Positions 1 to 8,578 are shown, counted from the first letter of the stretch. The stretch: 14,836 nt of DNA from an uncultured Erysipelotrichaceae bacterium (GCA_902766545.1 CACXEC010000061.1:1-14836), one strand, 5' to 3'. Notes: generated by a model from the sequence alone, not told the origin. Made by a program: numbers and translations.

Positions 1-1
1 A

Positions 2-1030
2 CGAAGATTAGAAAACCCTGAACTTAATGGAGATATTTTAGAAGATATGATTTCTTCCTATAAAAATAGATATGATATTGATGATAACGATGAAAGCATT
101 ATTAATAAAAATGTTGATGCTTATCAAGAAAAACTGAAAACTAAAACTAAATCTTCTATTAAAAAAGTAGATATTCCTAAAATAGGAGATTATACTTTTG
201 AGATGTTGCCTTTAACTGATGCTAGAAATTTAGTTATGGGATACCGTGCAGGTAATTGTTTTAGAATAAATGGGGATGCATTTGTTTTATTTAATAATTA
301 TTTAACTAATCCTCATATGAGATTAATATCTATTTCTACGGATGAGTGTAAAGATTTTGGTATGATTTTATTAATGCGTAATGGGAATGTTCTAATTGCT
401 CAAGGTATCGAAACAAGTAAAAGAGCACCTGAGAAAATTTTAGGAGAAAAACTATATTTAGCAGTTCAAAGTGCTTGTGAGTATGTAATGAAAAAAATGA
501 ATGAAGAAGATGATGAAATAGTTGCTAGTATTATAGGTTTAACTAATAATAATACAGCCCTATATAATCACTGTGTTTTACCATTTATAATTAATCCAAT
601 TTTAAGTGATAACCATCAGTATTATAATGGTGTTGATTCATATCAAGGGTTACTTGCCATAAAGGAAGGTAAAACTATAAGGGATATTAAATTATATGTT
701 CCCAAAAAGTTATATGGTGAAAAAGGTAATAAGATTTGGAAAAGAGATCGATCATTATCTGGTAGTAGTTTTGATTATAGAATGGTCCAAAAAATACTTA
801 TTTCTTTAAGATATGCTAGGTTTAAAAAATCTTCTAATGAAGAAATGTTTTATTATTATGATAATTTATCTAAAAAAACAGAAGCATATACTATCTGTAC
901 ATATGATTGGTTTATTATGGTTTTTAAGGATGGCTCAATTGATACTTTTATAAATTCGGATGATCCTGTAATTATTAATGAATACAATCAGGAGCTAGAT
1001 AAAATAAAAGGATTTGGAATACACAATTAA
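2..1030 (+). CDS. Unrecognised protein, 5' end outside window
   Basis: The reading frame is open from base 2, upstream of the first in-window ATG at 47, so this is most likely the C-terminal ~343 residues of a longer protein. The product is soluble-looking, with no membrane segment. The visible core, counting from that ATG, is a block around residues 65-130 with a GNCF motif, an 'NPHMRLISIS' strand, 'GMILLMRNGNVLIAQGIE' and then a helical stretch starting near 'GEKLYLAVQSACEYV'. This order (Cys-containing turn, strand pair, '.IE' turn, helix) recalls a domain of unknown function seen at the C-terminus of some large Bacillota proteins, possibly GNAT-like. That is a memory-based resemblance, not an assignment. 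The gene is followed by its own terminator, which separates it from the envelope genes downstream. Function unknown. Confidence 0.8.
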   Translation, partial: RRLENPELNGDILEDMISSYKNRYDIDDNDESIINKNVDAYQEKLKTKTKSSIKKVDIPKIGDYTFEMLPLTDARNLVMGYRAGNCFRINGDAFVLFNNYLTNPHMRLISISTDECKDFGMILLMRNGNVLIAQGIETSKRAPEKILGEKLYLAVQSACEYVMKKMNEEDDEIVASIIGLTNNNTALYNHCVLPFIINPILSDNHQYYNGVDSYQGLLAIKEGKTIRDIKLYVPKKLYGEKGNKIWKRDRSLSGSSFDYRMVQKILISLRYARFKKSSNEEMFYYYDNLSKKTEAYTICTYDWFIMVFKDGSIDTFINSDDPVIINEYNQELDKIKGFGIHN

Positions 1031-1045
1031 GTGATATTCTTTTTT
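1017..1045 (+). terminator. Intrinsic terminator of the first gene
   Basis: A hairpin pairs GAATA-CAC (1017-1024) with GTG-a-TATTC (1031-1039), with one bulged A. The loop AATTAA holds the stop codon of the preceding gene. A run of six T (1040-1045) follows immediately. The stem is weak and A/U-rich, like most hairpins in this window. Confidence 0.55.
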
Positions 1046-1055
1046 AAAATTTATT

Positions 1056-1105
1056 ATTCAACCTAATGTTGATTACATTCAACTTTACCGTTATGTAAAT
1101 ATACT
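1056..1105 (+). promoter_or_regulatory. ATTCAAC repeat cluster and possible -10 before the rhodanese gene
   Basis: ATTCAAC occurs at 1056-1062 and again at 1077-1083, 21 bp apart (two helical turns). The inverted copy GTTGAT sits between them at 1068-1073. The middle copy can pair with either outer copy but not both. A -10-like TATACT lies at 1100-1105 with only a poor -35 (TTCAAC at 1078-1083, 16 bp spacing), which would overlap the second repeat. An operator over a promoter is possible. No known regulator was matched. Confidence 0.3.
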
Positions 1106-1144
1106 TATATATATGTTATTATTTTTTTGAAAGGAAGAAAAAAT

Positions 1145-1831
1145 ATGAATAAGAAAAAGATTATATTAATATGTGTTATTAGTTTTTTAATAGGAGGTTT
1201 AATAAGTTTTCTAGTTTTTAATAATAAATGTGATAAGTTAAGTAAGTTACCGTTACCAGAAGTAACTGGTGGTGAAAGAGGAATATTAGGTATTGATAAA
1301 AACATTAATGAAGCTACAATTGATAATTATTTAAATCGTCCAGATTCAGTTTATCGTGATATGCGAATGCTAAAAGATCCTGGTAACTATGAAGCTATAG
1401 GTGGTGATTCATATTTATCTGGTTTTGTCAAAGGTTTTGAAGTTGTTCCATATCCATTAATAACAGAGGTTAAAGGTCTTCCAGAAGCAGTAGGAAAAAG
1501 TTATACTGGTAAGACACTATTTACGCAAAATGAGGATGGTACTTATAAGGCTAACTATATAGAATCTATGGATCTTCTTGAATACTTTTTTCCTAAAGAT
1601 AAATATATATTTTTAATGTGTGGTGGCGGTGGATACGCCGGTATGACAAAAAACTTGTTGGTATCTTTAGGATGGGACAAAAACAAAATCTATGATGTTG
1701 GTGGCTACTGGTTTTATGAAGGAAATAATAATATAATAGTTAAAAGAACTGTAGATAAAAAAGATTTTTATGATTTTTGGAAAGTAAATTATCACGATAT
1801 TGATTTTAAAAATTTAACGGAGATTAAATAA
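1145..1831 (+). CDS. Membrane-anchored rhodanese-like protein
   Basis: The protein has 228 residues. A Lys-rich start and hydrophobic segment (about residues 6-25) form an uncleaved signal anchor, placing the rest outside the membrane. The rhodanese-like region ends in the active-site loop CGGGGYAG (residues 159-166) on a 'YIFLMC' strand, followed by a helix 'MTKNLLVSLGW' and 'KIYDVGGYWFY', the usual order at the rhodanese active site. Cys159 is the expected persulfide-carrying residue. Rhodaneses move sulfane sulfur between thiols; the extracytoplasmic substrate here is unknown. ATG 1145 was chosen over an in-frame TTG at 1127 because GAAAGGAAG (1129-1137) is a well-placed ribosome binding site for it. 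The stop overlaps the start of the next gene, a putative thioredoxin-fold lipoprotein, so the two are probably co-translated and may work together on surface thiols. Confidence 0.75.
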   Translation: MNKKKIILICVISFLIGGLISFLVFNNKCDKLSKLPLPEVTGGERGILGIDKNINEATIDNYLNRPDSVYRDMRMLKDPGNYEAIGGDSYLSGFVKGFEVVPYPLITEVKGLPEAVGKSYTGKTLFTQNEDGTYKANYIESMDLLEYFFPKDKYIFLMCGGGGYAGMTKNLLVSLGWDKNKIYDVGGYWFYEGNNNIIVKRTVDKKDFYDFWKVNYHDIDFKNLTEIK

Positions 1832-2271
1832 TGCAAAAAAAAATACTATCCTTAATTATTATTACTTTATTACTATCAGGATGTTTTCATAATAATTCTG
1901 GGAAAGTAAAATTGAATAAAGAGTATTATAATGATGGATCGTTTATAAAAGTATCTAGTAATCAAATTAATAAACTTAAAAATGATGTGTACATTCTATA
2001 TACTTATAATAATTTTTGTACTTTTCAAATTCCTTGTGAAGACATTTTTAGTGAGTTTATGAAAAAAAGAAAAATTGATTTTTTATCTATTTCATTTGAA
2101 GAATTTAGAAACACCTATTTGTATGATACAGTTAAATATGCACCATCTGTAATAATTGTCAGTAATGGAAATATTATAGCTTATTTAGATGCTAATAGTG
2201 ACGATGATTTAGATAAATATCAAGACTCATCAGTATTTGAAAAATGGATTGGTAATTATATAGAAATCTAA
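1831..2271 (+). CDS. Lipoprotein, probable thioredoxin-like fold
   Basis: The protein has 146 residues. A lipoprotein signal peptide with lipobox LSGC predicts lipidation at Cys18 and anchoring on the outer face of the membrane. The mature part looks like a thioredoxin fold: 'NDVYILYTY' as the first strand, then C63-x5-C69 at the start of a helix, 'KIDFLSISFEE', and 'YAPSVIIVSNGNIIAYLD', where Pro105 fits the cis-proline before a strand. The cysteines are spaced CX5C rather than CXXC, so disulfide chemistry is plausible but not certain. The start codon overlaps the rhodanese stop (TAATG), with GGAG at 1819-1822. A terminator follows directly, making a two-gene unit. The signal peptide call is solid; the fold is inferred from pattern. 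Confidence 0.65.
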   Translation: MQKKILSLIIITLLLSGCFHNNSGKVKLNKEYYNDGSFIKVSSNQINKLKNDVYILYTYNNFCTFQIPCEDIFSEFMKKRKIDFLSISFEEFRNTYLYDTVKYAPSVIIVSNGNIIAYLDANSDDDLDKYQDSSVFEKWIGNYIEI

Positions 2272-2302
2272 AAATAGATAATATTATATTATCTATTTTT
2301 TT
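2271..2302 (+). terminator. Intrinsic terminator of the rhodanese-lipoprotein unit
   Basis: A perfect 12-bp stem pairs AAAATAGATAAT (2271-2282) with ATTATCTATTTT (2288-2299) around loop ATTAT and continues into T (2300-2302). It starts at the last base of the lipoprotein stop codon. Confidence 0.8.
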
Positions 2303-2346
2303 ATTATAATTATTTTATTTTATCTAATACTAATAATGGTGATAGT

Positions 2347-3684
2347 TTGAAAAATGTAAGTATTTGGAAGTCAAGTGTAAAACAATTAAATCATTCAAAA
2401 TTAAGATCTGATACAGAATGCGATGTATTGATAATTGGTGGTGGTATTACAGGAGTAAGTACTTTATATCATTTAAGTAGTAGTAATCTAAAAACCATTT
2501 TAGTTGAACAAAACAAAATTGGATGGTCGGTAACGGGAAATAATACTGGCAAATTAAATTATTTGCAAAATGATTTGATTGATAAAATAAGAAAAAATTA
2601 TAATGATGAAGTAGCTAGTTTATATTTAAAGTCGCAAATAAAAACAATTAATAACATAGTTAAAACTATTAAAGATAAAAAAATAGATTGCGATTTAAAA
2701 AAAGTTAATACGTATTTATACACTAATAAAGAAAGTGAAGCAATTAAATTAATGAATCTTAGAGTGTTTTTAGAAAAGAATGGTATTAAAACTATTAAAA
2801 AGTCGTTAGATTATATTGATAATAAATATTCATTTTGTGCTTTGGATACTTATGTATTAAATCCAATTAAATTGCTATACGGATTAATTAGAGTCAATGA
2901 TTATATATATGAAGATACTTGTATTAGAAAAATTATCAAAAATCAAAGTAATTTTGTCTGTTACACTAATGAGTGTAAAATTAGAGCAAAGTGGGTCATT
3001 TTGGCCTCTCATTATCCATATTTTAATATTCCTTTTCTATTTCCTCTTAAAGCTAGTTTAGAAAAATCATATATAAGTTTTTCAAAATCAAATATTAATA
3101 ATATATCTTTAATAAACTATTCTAGTCCATTTAAATCGTTTGCATCATATAAAAATGGTTTAATATATCTAAGTAATAATCATTCTAGTTGTAATAAAGT
3201 AGATGAAAGTAAAAATTTTAATTTGTTATTAAATGACTTAAATAAATTAAAATTATCTCCTTTAAATCTTTGGAGTAATATAGATATTATGACTAGTGAT
3301 GGATTACCTTATATTGGTGTATTAAAAGAAAAAATGCTAATTGGTACTGGTTATAATACCTGGGGACTTACGAATGGATTTTTAGCGGGTAAAATATTAT
3401 CTGATATCATTTTAAATAGAAATAATGAGTATATAAGTTTATTCGATCCTAATAGATTTAATCAAAAGATTTTTTGGGGATCTTTTATAAATGCTTTTAA
3501 ATCAATATCAGGTTACATTAGTGGATTAAAAATGGGAACTTATACATGCCCTCATATGGGCTGTAAACTTATATATAATAGATTTGAAAAAACATGGGAT
3601 TGTCCATGCCATGGTTCAAGATTTGATGAAAATGGAAAGTGTATAAGCTCGCCATCAAATAGAGATATTAGTTTAAAAAAATAA
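2347..3684 (+). CDS. FAD-dependent oxidoreductase with C-terminal Rieske domain (YhfW-like)
   Basis: The protein has 445 residues. The N-terminus has the dinucleotide-binding fold 'DVLIIGGGITG' (residues 26-36) with acidic Glu54 ending the second strand, typical of the glycine oxidase/D-amino acid oxidase (DAO) group. 'GLPYIGVLKEKMLIGTGYNTWGLTNG' is the C-terminal FAD-contact region of that group. The last ~50 residues are a Rieske domain: CPHMGC (401-406) and CPCHGS (419-424). These give the cluster ligands Cys401, His403, Cys419 and His422, and the disulfide pair Cys406/Cys421 of high-potential Rieske proteins. Bacillus YhfW has the same architecture, at about 500 residues by recollection, so this copy is somewhat short. 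The substrate is unknown. The only start that keeps the conserved 'SIW' N-terminus is TTG 2347; GGTGAT (2339-2344) upstream is close to it, so translation may be weak. No signal peptide, so probably cytoplasmic. Confidence 0.85.
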   Translation: MKNVSIWKSSVKQLNHSKLRSDTECDVLIIGGGITGVSTLYHLSSSNLKTILVEQNKIGWSVTGNNTGKLNYLQNDLIDKIRKNYNDEVASLYLKSQIKTINNIVKTIKDKKIDCDLKKVNTYLYTNKESEAIKLMNLRVFLEKNGIKTIKKSLDYIDNKYSFCALDTYVLNPIKLLYGLIRVNDYIYEDTCIRKIIKNQSNFVCYTNECKIRAKWVILASHYPYFNIPFLFPLKASLEKSYISFSKSNINNISLINYSSPFKSFASYKNGLIYLSNNHSSCNKVDESKNFNLLLNDLNKLKLSPLNLWSNIDIMTSDGLPYIGVLKEKMLIGTGYNTWGLTNGFLAGKILSDIILNRNNEYISLFDPNRFNQKIFWGSFINAFKSISGYISGLKMGTYTCPHMGCKLIYNRFEKTWDCPCHGSRFDENGKCISSPSNRDISLKK

Positions 3685-3719
3685 TAATTGCAAATAATAA
3701 AATTAGTAGGTGTTTTTAT

Positions 3720-4058
3720 ATGAGGAAGTATTTAGTATTAAGTTTTATATTTGCATTTCTTGTTTTATTTTTATTAATAAATAATGAAAGTTATGCATAT
3801 GATAATTGTAATTATAAATATATTTATCCATCGGAATTAACAACTCTAAATTTAAAAGATTATCTTGATATAATGAATTACAAGGAAGTATATAGGTTTT
3901 GCTCTTATGATAAATGTTATATAGTAAAAGAATCAAATATTTCTAAATCTATTGAAAATTTTAAAATTATTTATGATAAGCAATTAATGGATGATGAATA
4001 TTTAGAAATTAGAATAAAAGGCTATCCTATTACTGAATTAATTATTAATGCATGTTAA
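3720..4058 (+). CDS. Small secreted four-cysteine protein, unrecognised
   Basis: The protein has 112 residues. It has an N-terminal signal peptide (MRKY followed by a hydrophobic stretch to about residue 20) and a plausible cleavage after SYA (residue 26). The mature part has four cysteines (30, 61, 66, and 112 as the final residue), which could form two disulfides. This fits its place next to thiol-redox genes. AGGTG (3708-3712) lies seven bases before the ATG, and the gap from the Rieske gene is only 35 bp, so co-transcription is likely. Its stop codon overlaps the stop codon of the convergent helicase gene. No family recognised. Confidence 0.7.
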   Translation: MRKYLVLSFIFAFLVLFLLINNESYAYDNCNYKYIYPSELTTLNLKDYLDIMNYKEVYRFCSYDKCYIVKESNISKSIENFKIIYDKQLMDDEYLEIRIKGYPITELIINAC

Positions 4059-5410
4059 TACTTATGTATTTCTAGATATTTTTTATAATCTTTAATTATT
4101 TCTTTAACAAAAGTTGAATAGTTTGAGTATGGTATTAATAAGTATATACTATTTTTCGTCCTGGTTAATGCCACATAAAATAGTCTTCTTTCTTCTTCAA
4201 AGGGATATTTATCTTTTTCTATAATTAGATCTAATATTTTATGATTTCTTATTTTAGTTGGTAATGAGGTTACTTTATTTTCTAGGTTTATTAAAATAAT
4301 ATTATCATCTTCTAATCCTTTTGATGAATGAATAGTTAGATATTTTATTCTTTCGTTTTCTTGTATGTTAAAAACTTTTTTATCATTATTATTTCGCCCA
4401 AGAATAGTAATGTTTCCATCTATAGTATCTATTAATCTTTTTAGGGCAACACTTTTATTTTTATAAAAATAAATTTTAATTGGCTTAGATTCATCTTTAT
4501 AACATATTGTATTCTTTTTAATTTGCTTTTTATTTTTCATAATAAAATTGTTTGCGATATTTATTAAGGTTTGATTATTGCGATAATTACAATCTAAATT
4601 AATAATCTTTAAATCTGGTATATAATTTTTTAAACTAAGAAAAATATCAAGATTGCATCCGCTAAAACGATAAATAGATTGATAATCATCTCCAACTGCA
4701 AATAGTATTCCATTATTTTGCTTTAGTATTGCATCTATTAAATTAAATCTAATAAGCGAAGTATCTTGAAATTCATCTATAATTATAATTTTGTATTTAA
4801 TTTTAGCTTTGTTTTCTTTAATATTTTTTGTCGCATCAATAATCATATCATTAAAGTCGATATATCCAGCTGATTCTAATTCTGTCTGATAAATATGATA
4901 TATTTCTAGTATAATTCTTAAATAATCTTTATTTATAAAATGACTCTTTTGATAAAGCTTAAAAAGGTAATTAATATTTGTGTAATTTGCTTTATATAAA
5001 TTTATAAAGGTTGAAATAAGTGTCTTTAATTCAACTGTGCTGCTTTCTATTAAGATTCTTTTAATTCTTTTATTAATTTTTTTATTATCTTTTCCATAAG
5101 AATTAAAATATTCATCAATTATAAAATTTAATAAATTAAATGGTGCTATGTGGATATTTTCGTTTTTAAGTATTTCTAATCCCAATTTATGAAATGTCTT
5201 AATATCTACATTGTACTTTATTTTTTTCTTAATATCATTTACTGATTCATTAGTAAAAGAGATGACTAATATTTCATCTTCTTTATAGTATTTATTATCA
5301 ATTAGATAGTTAATTTTATTGATTATGGTAAAAGTTTTGCCAGATCCTGCACCTGCGATAACTAAAGTATTGTTAAGCGATTTAACTGCTTCAAGTTGTT
5401 TTTCGTTCAT
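4055..5410 (-). CDS. Small UvrD/Rep-family (SF1A) DNA helicase
   Basis: The protein has 451 residues. All SF1 motifs are visible in order: Q-motif 'NEKQLEAV', Walker A AGAGSGKT (Lys25), Ia 'SFTNESV', II 'IIIDEFQDTS', III 'GDDYQSIYRFSG', IV 'NYRNN', V 'TIHSSKGLEDDNII' and VI 'RRLFYVALTRTK'. It should therefore be an ATP-driven 3'-5' single-strand DNA translocase or helicase. At 451 residues it is far shorter than PcrA/UvrD (about 700-750), with little room for a 2B domain and no C-terminal extension or nuclease. 'AGYIDFNDMI' recalls helicase IV-like proteins. It lies 75 bp downstream of addA on the same strand. It has its own promoter and no Shine-Dalgarno sequence. It ends tail-to-tail with the four-cysteine gene, sharing TTAA at 4055-4058. 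It is probably not PcrA itself; a repair accessory role is inferred. Confidence 0.85.
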   Translation of the reverse strand: MNEKQLEAVKSLNNTLVIAGAGSGKTFTIINKINYLIDNKYYKEDEILVISFTNESVNDIKKKIKYNVDIKTFHKLGLEILKNENIHIAPFNLLNFIIDEYFNSYGKDNKKINKRIKRILIESSTVELKTLISTFINLYKANYTNINYLFKLYQKSHFINKDYLRIILEIYHIYQTELESAGYIDFNDMIIDATKNIKENKAKIKYKIIIIDEFQDTSLIRFNLIDAILKQNNGILFAVGDDYQSIYRFSGCNLDIFLSLKNYIPDLKIINLDCNYRNNQTLINIANNFIMKNKKQIKKNTICYKDESKPIKIYFYKNKSVALKRLIDTIDGNITILGRNNNDKKVFNIQENERIKYLTIHSSKGLEDDNIILINLENKVTSLPTKIRNHKILDLIIEKDKYPFEEERRLFYVALTRTKNSIYLLIPYSNYSTFVKEIIKDYKKYLEIHKY

Positions 5411-5417
5411 GTTATTT

Positions 5418-5446
5418 AATATATTATAATTATATTATTACGTCAA
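5418..5446 (-). promoter_or_regulatory. Promoter of the small helicase, probably leaderless
   Basis: On the minus strand TTGACG (5446-5441) and TATATT (5423-5418) are separated by 17 bp. Only seven bases separate the -10 from the ATG at 5410, so the expected transcription start falls on or within a base or two of the start codon. No ribosome binding site exists in this gap. Confidence 0.55.
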
Positions 5447-5485
5447 TATTTATTAATAATGCTTTGATTATTTATAGAAAAGACT

Positions 5486-8400
5486 TTATTGCATACTAAC
5501 AATTTCTTTATCTAATAATGAGTATAAATAGATGTATACCTTTTTCTTTGTTTTTGACTCTATATATTTTTTATATCCGTCTAGCTGTTTTTTATATGCT
5601 GTATCAGTTATATTTTTTAGTTTGTAGTCGATAATATCTATATAATCACTATACTCTAACATTAAGTCAATTATTCCATGTTTTATTGTGTTTTCTGCTT
5701 CATAAATAAATTCATATTCTTTATAAATTTTGGCATCTTTAACTTTTGATAAGAGCGTACTATTTAATAATCCTTCGATTATATCTTTTTCCAAATTATT
5801 GTAAATTGTTAAGTCTGGATTTTTAAAGTCTAAATTTTCCAAAATATAGTGCATGTGAGTTCCAGTGTTCATATTGTTAATTTCTTCATAGGTAAGTAAG
5901 CTTTTATTATTTTTAGAATACTGCTGCTCGTTAACCAGACTGCTGTTTTGTTCTATGCTGTTAACTAAAATTTTATTTCCTTTTTGAATGTTATTTAAAG
6001 ATATATTCTTAATATATTTATAATTAATGTCTATTTCTGGAATTTTAACTGATTTAATATATTTATGAATATATTCATAACAAGAATTTAAAATGTCTGT
6101 AAATGATTTATATGATGATCTGGTTATATAGTCAACAATTTGATTTTCATCAAATATGTTCATATTATCTTCCTTTAAGGACGTGACTATTATCATTTTT
6201 TCTTTTGCTCTGGTTAATGCTACATAAAATAGTCTTAATTTTTCAGATATTTCATCTTTGTTATATTTATCTTTATTTAATGTATTTACGAATGTTGTAA
6301 TAAAACCATTATCATAGTTAGGAACAATTAAGCCATATTCGTTACTATATATAATTCTCTTTTTTATATCCATGGTGTTAAATTTTTTATGTAGTCCGGA
6401 ATAATAACATATTTTATATTCTAATCCTTTTGATTTATGGATATTAGTAATTGTAACTGAATCTGAATCGGTTATTATACCAGGAGTTTTTATGCTTTCT
6501 TTATCATTAATTAAAGAATTTAGATAATCATTTATTCCGTATATATTAATTCCAATTTTTCCAAGTTCAATAAACTTATTTATTAAGTTATTTATTATTA
6601 TTGTTCGGTAATTTGTATTGCCAATTGTAATCATTTTATCGTAAAAACAAAATTTTTCAATTACTAATTCTAATATTTCTTTATTACTTAAATAATCAAT
6701 TTTACAGCTTATCTCTTTACATAAATTATATATAATGGAATCTTTAAGTTGGTTGTTTGTAATGACATTATATATTTCTTGGTCTTTTAGTCTATATAAA
6801 TAACTTCGTGCAATACTCGCAAAATAGAAATTTGTAGAACTGTCTAAAATATTATTTTTAATATTAATTGTTAAAGCAATAATATTATTTATAATAAGAA
6901 CTTCTTCAGCCATTAAAATGTTTTCGTCTTTATAAATATTTAAGGGAATCATTAAATGGTCGAATATCTTTTTATAAATATCAAAACTACTTGTACGATC
7001 CATTAGGATGCAAAAGTCTTTGTATGTACATGGTCTTAGTTCTTTATCGAATACTAAATATTTATTATTAACTTTTTCTTTAATATCATTAGCAATAATA
7101 TAGGCTTCAATTTCTTCTTCGGTGTATTTTTTGTCTTCATTTTGGTAATTATATATTTCTAGATAATTATTGTAATTGTTATTTCCTAATTGTTCAAAAG
7201 ATTTATTTCCAAAAATTAGTTGATGTTCATCTTTGTAATTGGCATTTCCAATGGTGTTATCCATAATATGATTAAATATTTGGTTAATACTTTCTAAGAC
7301 TTCTCTTCTAGAGCGGAAATTTTCATTTAAATCAATTTTCTTTCCTTTTATATTTTTTTTATACATATCATATTTTATTTTAAAAATATTAGGATTAGCG
7401 TTTCTAAAACGATAAATGGATTGTTTAACATCGCCAACCATATAAACATTATTATTATTAATTAAATTAATAAACTCTTCTTGGATGTCACTTGTATCTT
7501 GATACTCATCTATCATTATTTCTTTATAATGTTTTTTTAAATGATCTTTAACATCATCAAATTCTTTTATTAATTTAATAGCAAGCTTGCTTATATCTCC
7601 AAAGTTGTAAACATTATTTTTAAGTTTAAAATTATCCATCTCTTTTGTTAGTTTTTTAACAATGTTGATAATTACATTAGCATATTTTTTTGTATCTATT
7701 AAGTTTTGGACTAATGATTCTTTGCTGTATATACAATATTCTTTAATTTGTTTTAGGAATTTAGTAATTTGTTCTTTATAATATTTACCTTTTTCCGAAG
7801 AAGAGGTAAGTCTTGGTAATTTAATATCAGCTAAAGAGTTTCGAATTTCTTCATAATTTTTAGCATTAATTAATAATTCTAGGGCTTTATATATTTTACT
7901 ATAATAATCAGCACTTACTTCATATGATAGATTAAATATTATAGTTTTAATGGTATCTATTTTCTTTAAAATACTGTGTTCATACTCTTTAAATAAAATT
8001 TCTATATTGTTAATATCATAGTAATTATTAACATAATTATTTAAAAATTCTTCTTTATTCGTTATAAGATCAATTTTATTATCTAATTCTAAAATAATTT
8101 TTTTAAGTTGTTTATCGTTTTTAGTCCCAAAATTCAAGACTAAATCTATAAAATCATTATCTTTTTGAGCATATAAGACATCAAATATTTCATTAATATA
8201 ATCTTTCTTTTTTTTAGTAATAATAGAAGAATCTATTATGCTAATGTCATGGTTAATATTTAGGTAATAATGATATTTTTTTACTAAGGCTAAAGTAAAT
8301 GAATCAAATGTTGTAATATCAGCACTTTCAACTAATTTACCTTCATTAATAATCTCGGGATGTTCTAGTATTTTATTTTTAATTCTTGATTTCATTTCGG

Positions 8401-8578
8401 CTGCTGCATTATTAGTAAAGGTTAATAATAATAATTCGTTAATATGTGTTCCTTTTAAGAGGCATTGAATTACTCTTTCGGATAGTACGGCAGTTTTACC
8501 AGAACCAGCGCCCGCTGATACAATTATATTTGTTCCACTAGTGTTAATAGCCTCTAATTGTTCTTTAGTCCAATTCAT
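5486..8578 (-). CDS. addA: ATP-dependent helicase/nuclease subunit A (AddA)
   Basis: The protein has 1030 residues, compact next to Bacillus AddA (about 1230). Together with AddB it resects double-strand DNA ends for RecA loading. Helicase motifs: Walker A SAGAGSGKT (Lys28), 'LLTFTNNAAAEMKSRI', 'MIDEYQDTSDIQ', 'VGDVKQSIYRFRNA', 'NENFRSRREVL', 'TNIHKSKGLEYK', 'RLFYVALTRAKEKM'. The C-terminal RecB-type PD-(D/E)XK nuclease is intact: His in 'NTGTHMHYILE', Asp971 in GIID, the DYK triad (984-986) and 'QLDGY' near 998-1002. The start is ATG 8578, because GGAGG sits eight bases before it; an in-frame TTG at 8593 lies within that site. The first 14 bp overlap addB, indicating translational coupling. 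No terminator is visible after the stop, so transcripts may run into the small helicase gene. Confidence 0.95.
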   Translation of the reverse strand: MNWTKEQLEAINTSGTNIIVSAGAGSGKTAVLSERVIQCLLKGTHINELLLLTFTNNAAAEMKSRIKNKILEHPEIINEGKLVESADITTFDSFTLALVKKYHYYLNINHDISIIDSSIITKKKKDYINEIFDVLYAQKDNDFIDLVLNFGTKNDKQLKKIILELDNKIDLITNKEEFLNNYVNNYYDINNIEILFKEYEHSILKKIDTIKTIIFNLSYEVSADYYSKIYKALELLINAKNYEEIRNSLADIKLPRLTSSSEKGKYYKEQITKFLKQIKEYCIYSKESLVQNLIDTKKYANVIINIVKKLTKEMDNFKLKNNVYNFGDISKLAIKLIKEFDDVKDHLKKHYKEIMIDEYQDTSDIQEEFINLINNNNVYMVGDVKQSIYRFRNANPNIFKIKYDMYKKNIKGKKIDLNENFRSRREVLESINQIFNHIMDNTIGNANYKDEHQLIFGNKSFEQLGNNNYNNYLEIYNYQNEDKKYTEEEIEAYIIANDIKEKVNNKYLVFDKELRPCTYKDFCILMDRTSSFDIYKKIFDHLMIPLNIYKDENILMAEEVLIINNIIALTINIKNNILDSSTNFYFASIARSYLYRLKDQEIYNVITNNQLKDSIIYNLCKEISCKIDYLSNKEILELVIEKFCFYDKMITIGNTNYRTIIINNLINKFIELGKIGINIYGINDYLNSLINDKESIKTPGIITDSDSVTITNIHKSKGLEYKICYYSGLHKKFNTMDIKKRIIYSNEYGLIVPNYDNGFITTFVNTLNKDKYNKDEISEKLRLFYVALTRAKEKMIIVTSLKEDNMNIFDENQIVDYITRSSYKSFTDILNSCYEYIHKYIKSVKIPEIDINYKYIKNISLNNIQKGNKILVNSIEQNSSLVNEQQYSKNNKSLLTYEEINNMNTGTHMHYILENLDFKNPDLTIYNNLEKDIIEGLLNSTLLSKVKDAKIYKEYEFIYEAENTIKHGIIDLMLEYSDYIDIIDYKLKNITDTAYKKQLDGYKKYIESKTKKKVYIYLYSLLDKEIVSMQ

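Noticed and set aside
1105..1305. Minus-strand open frame overlapping the start of the rhodanese gene
   Set aside because: Lies opposite a gene with a ribosome binding site and recognisable domain; no start signals of its own.
3745..3936. Minus-strand open frame opposite the four-Cys protein
   Set aside because: Shadow of a gene that has a signal peptide and a good ribosome binding site.
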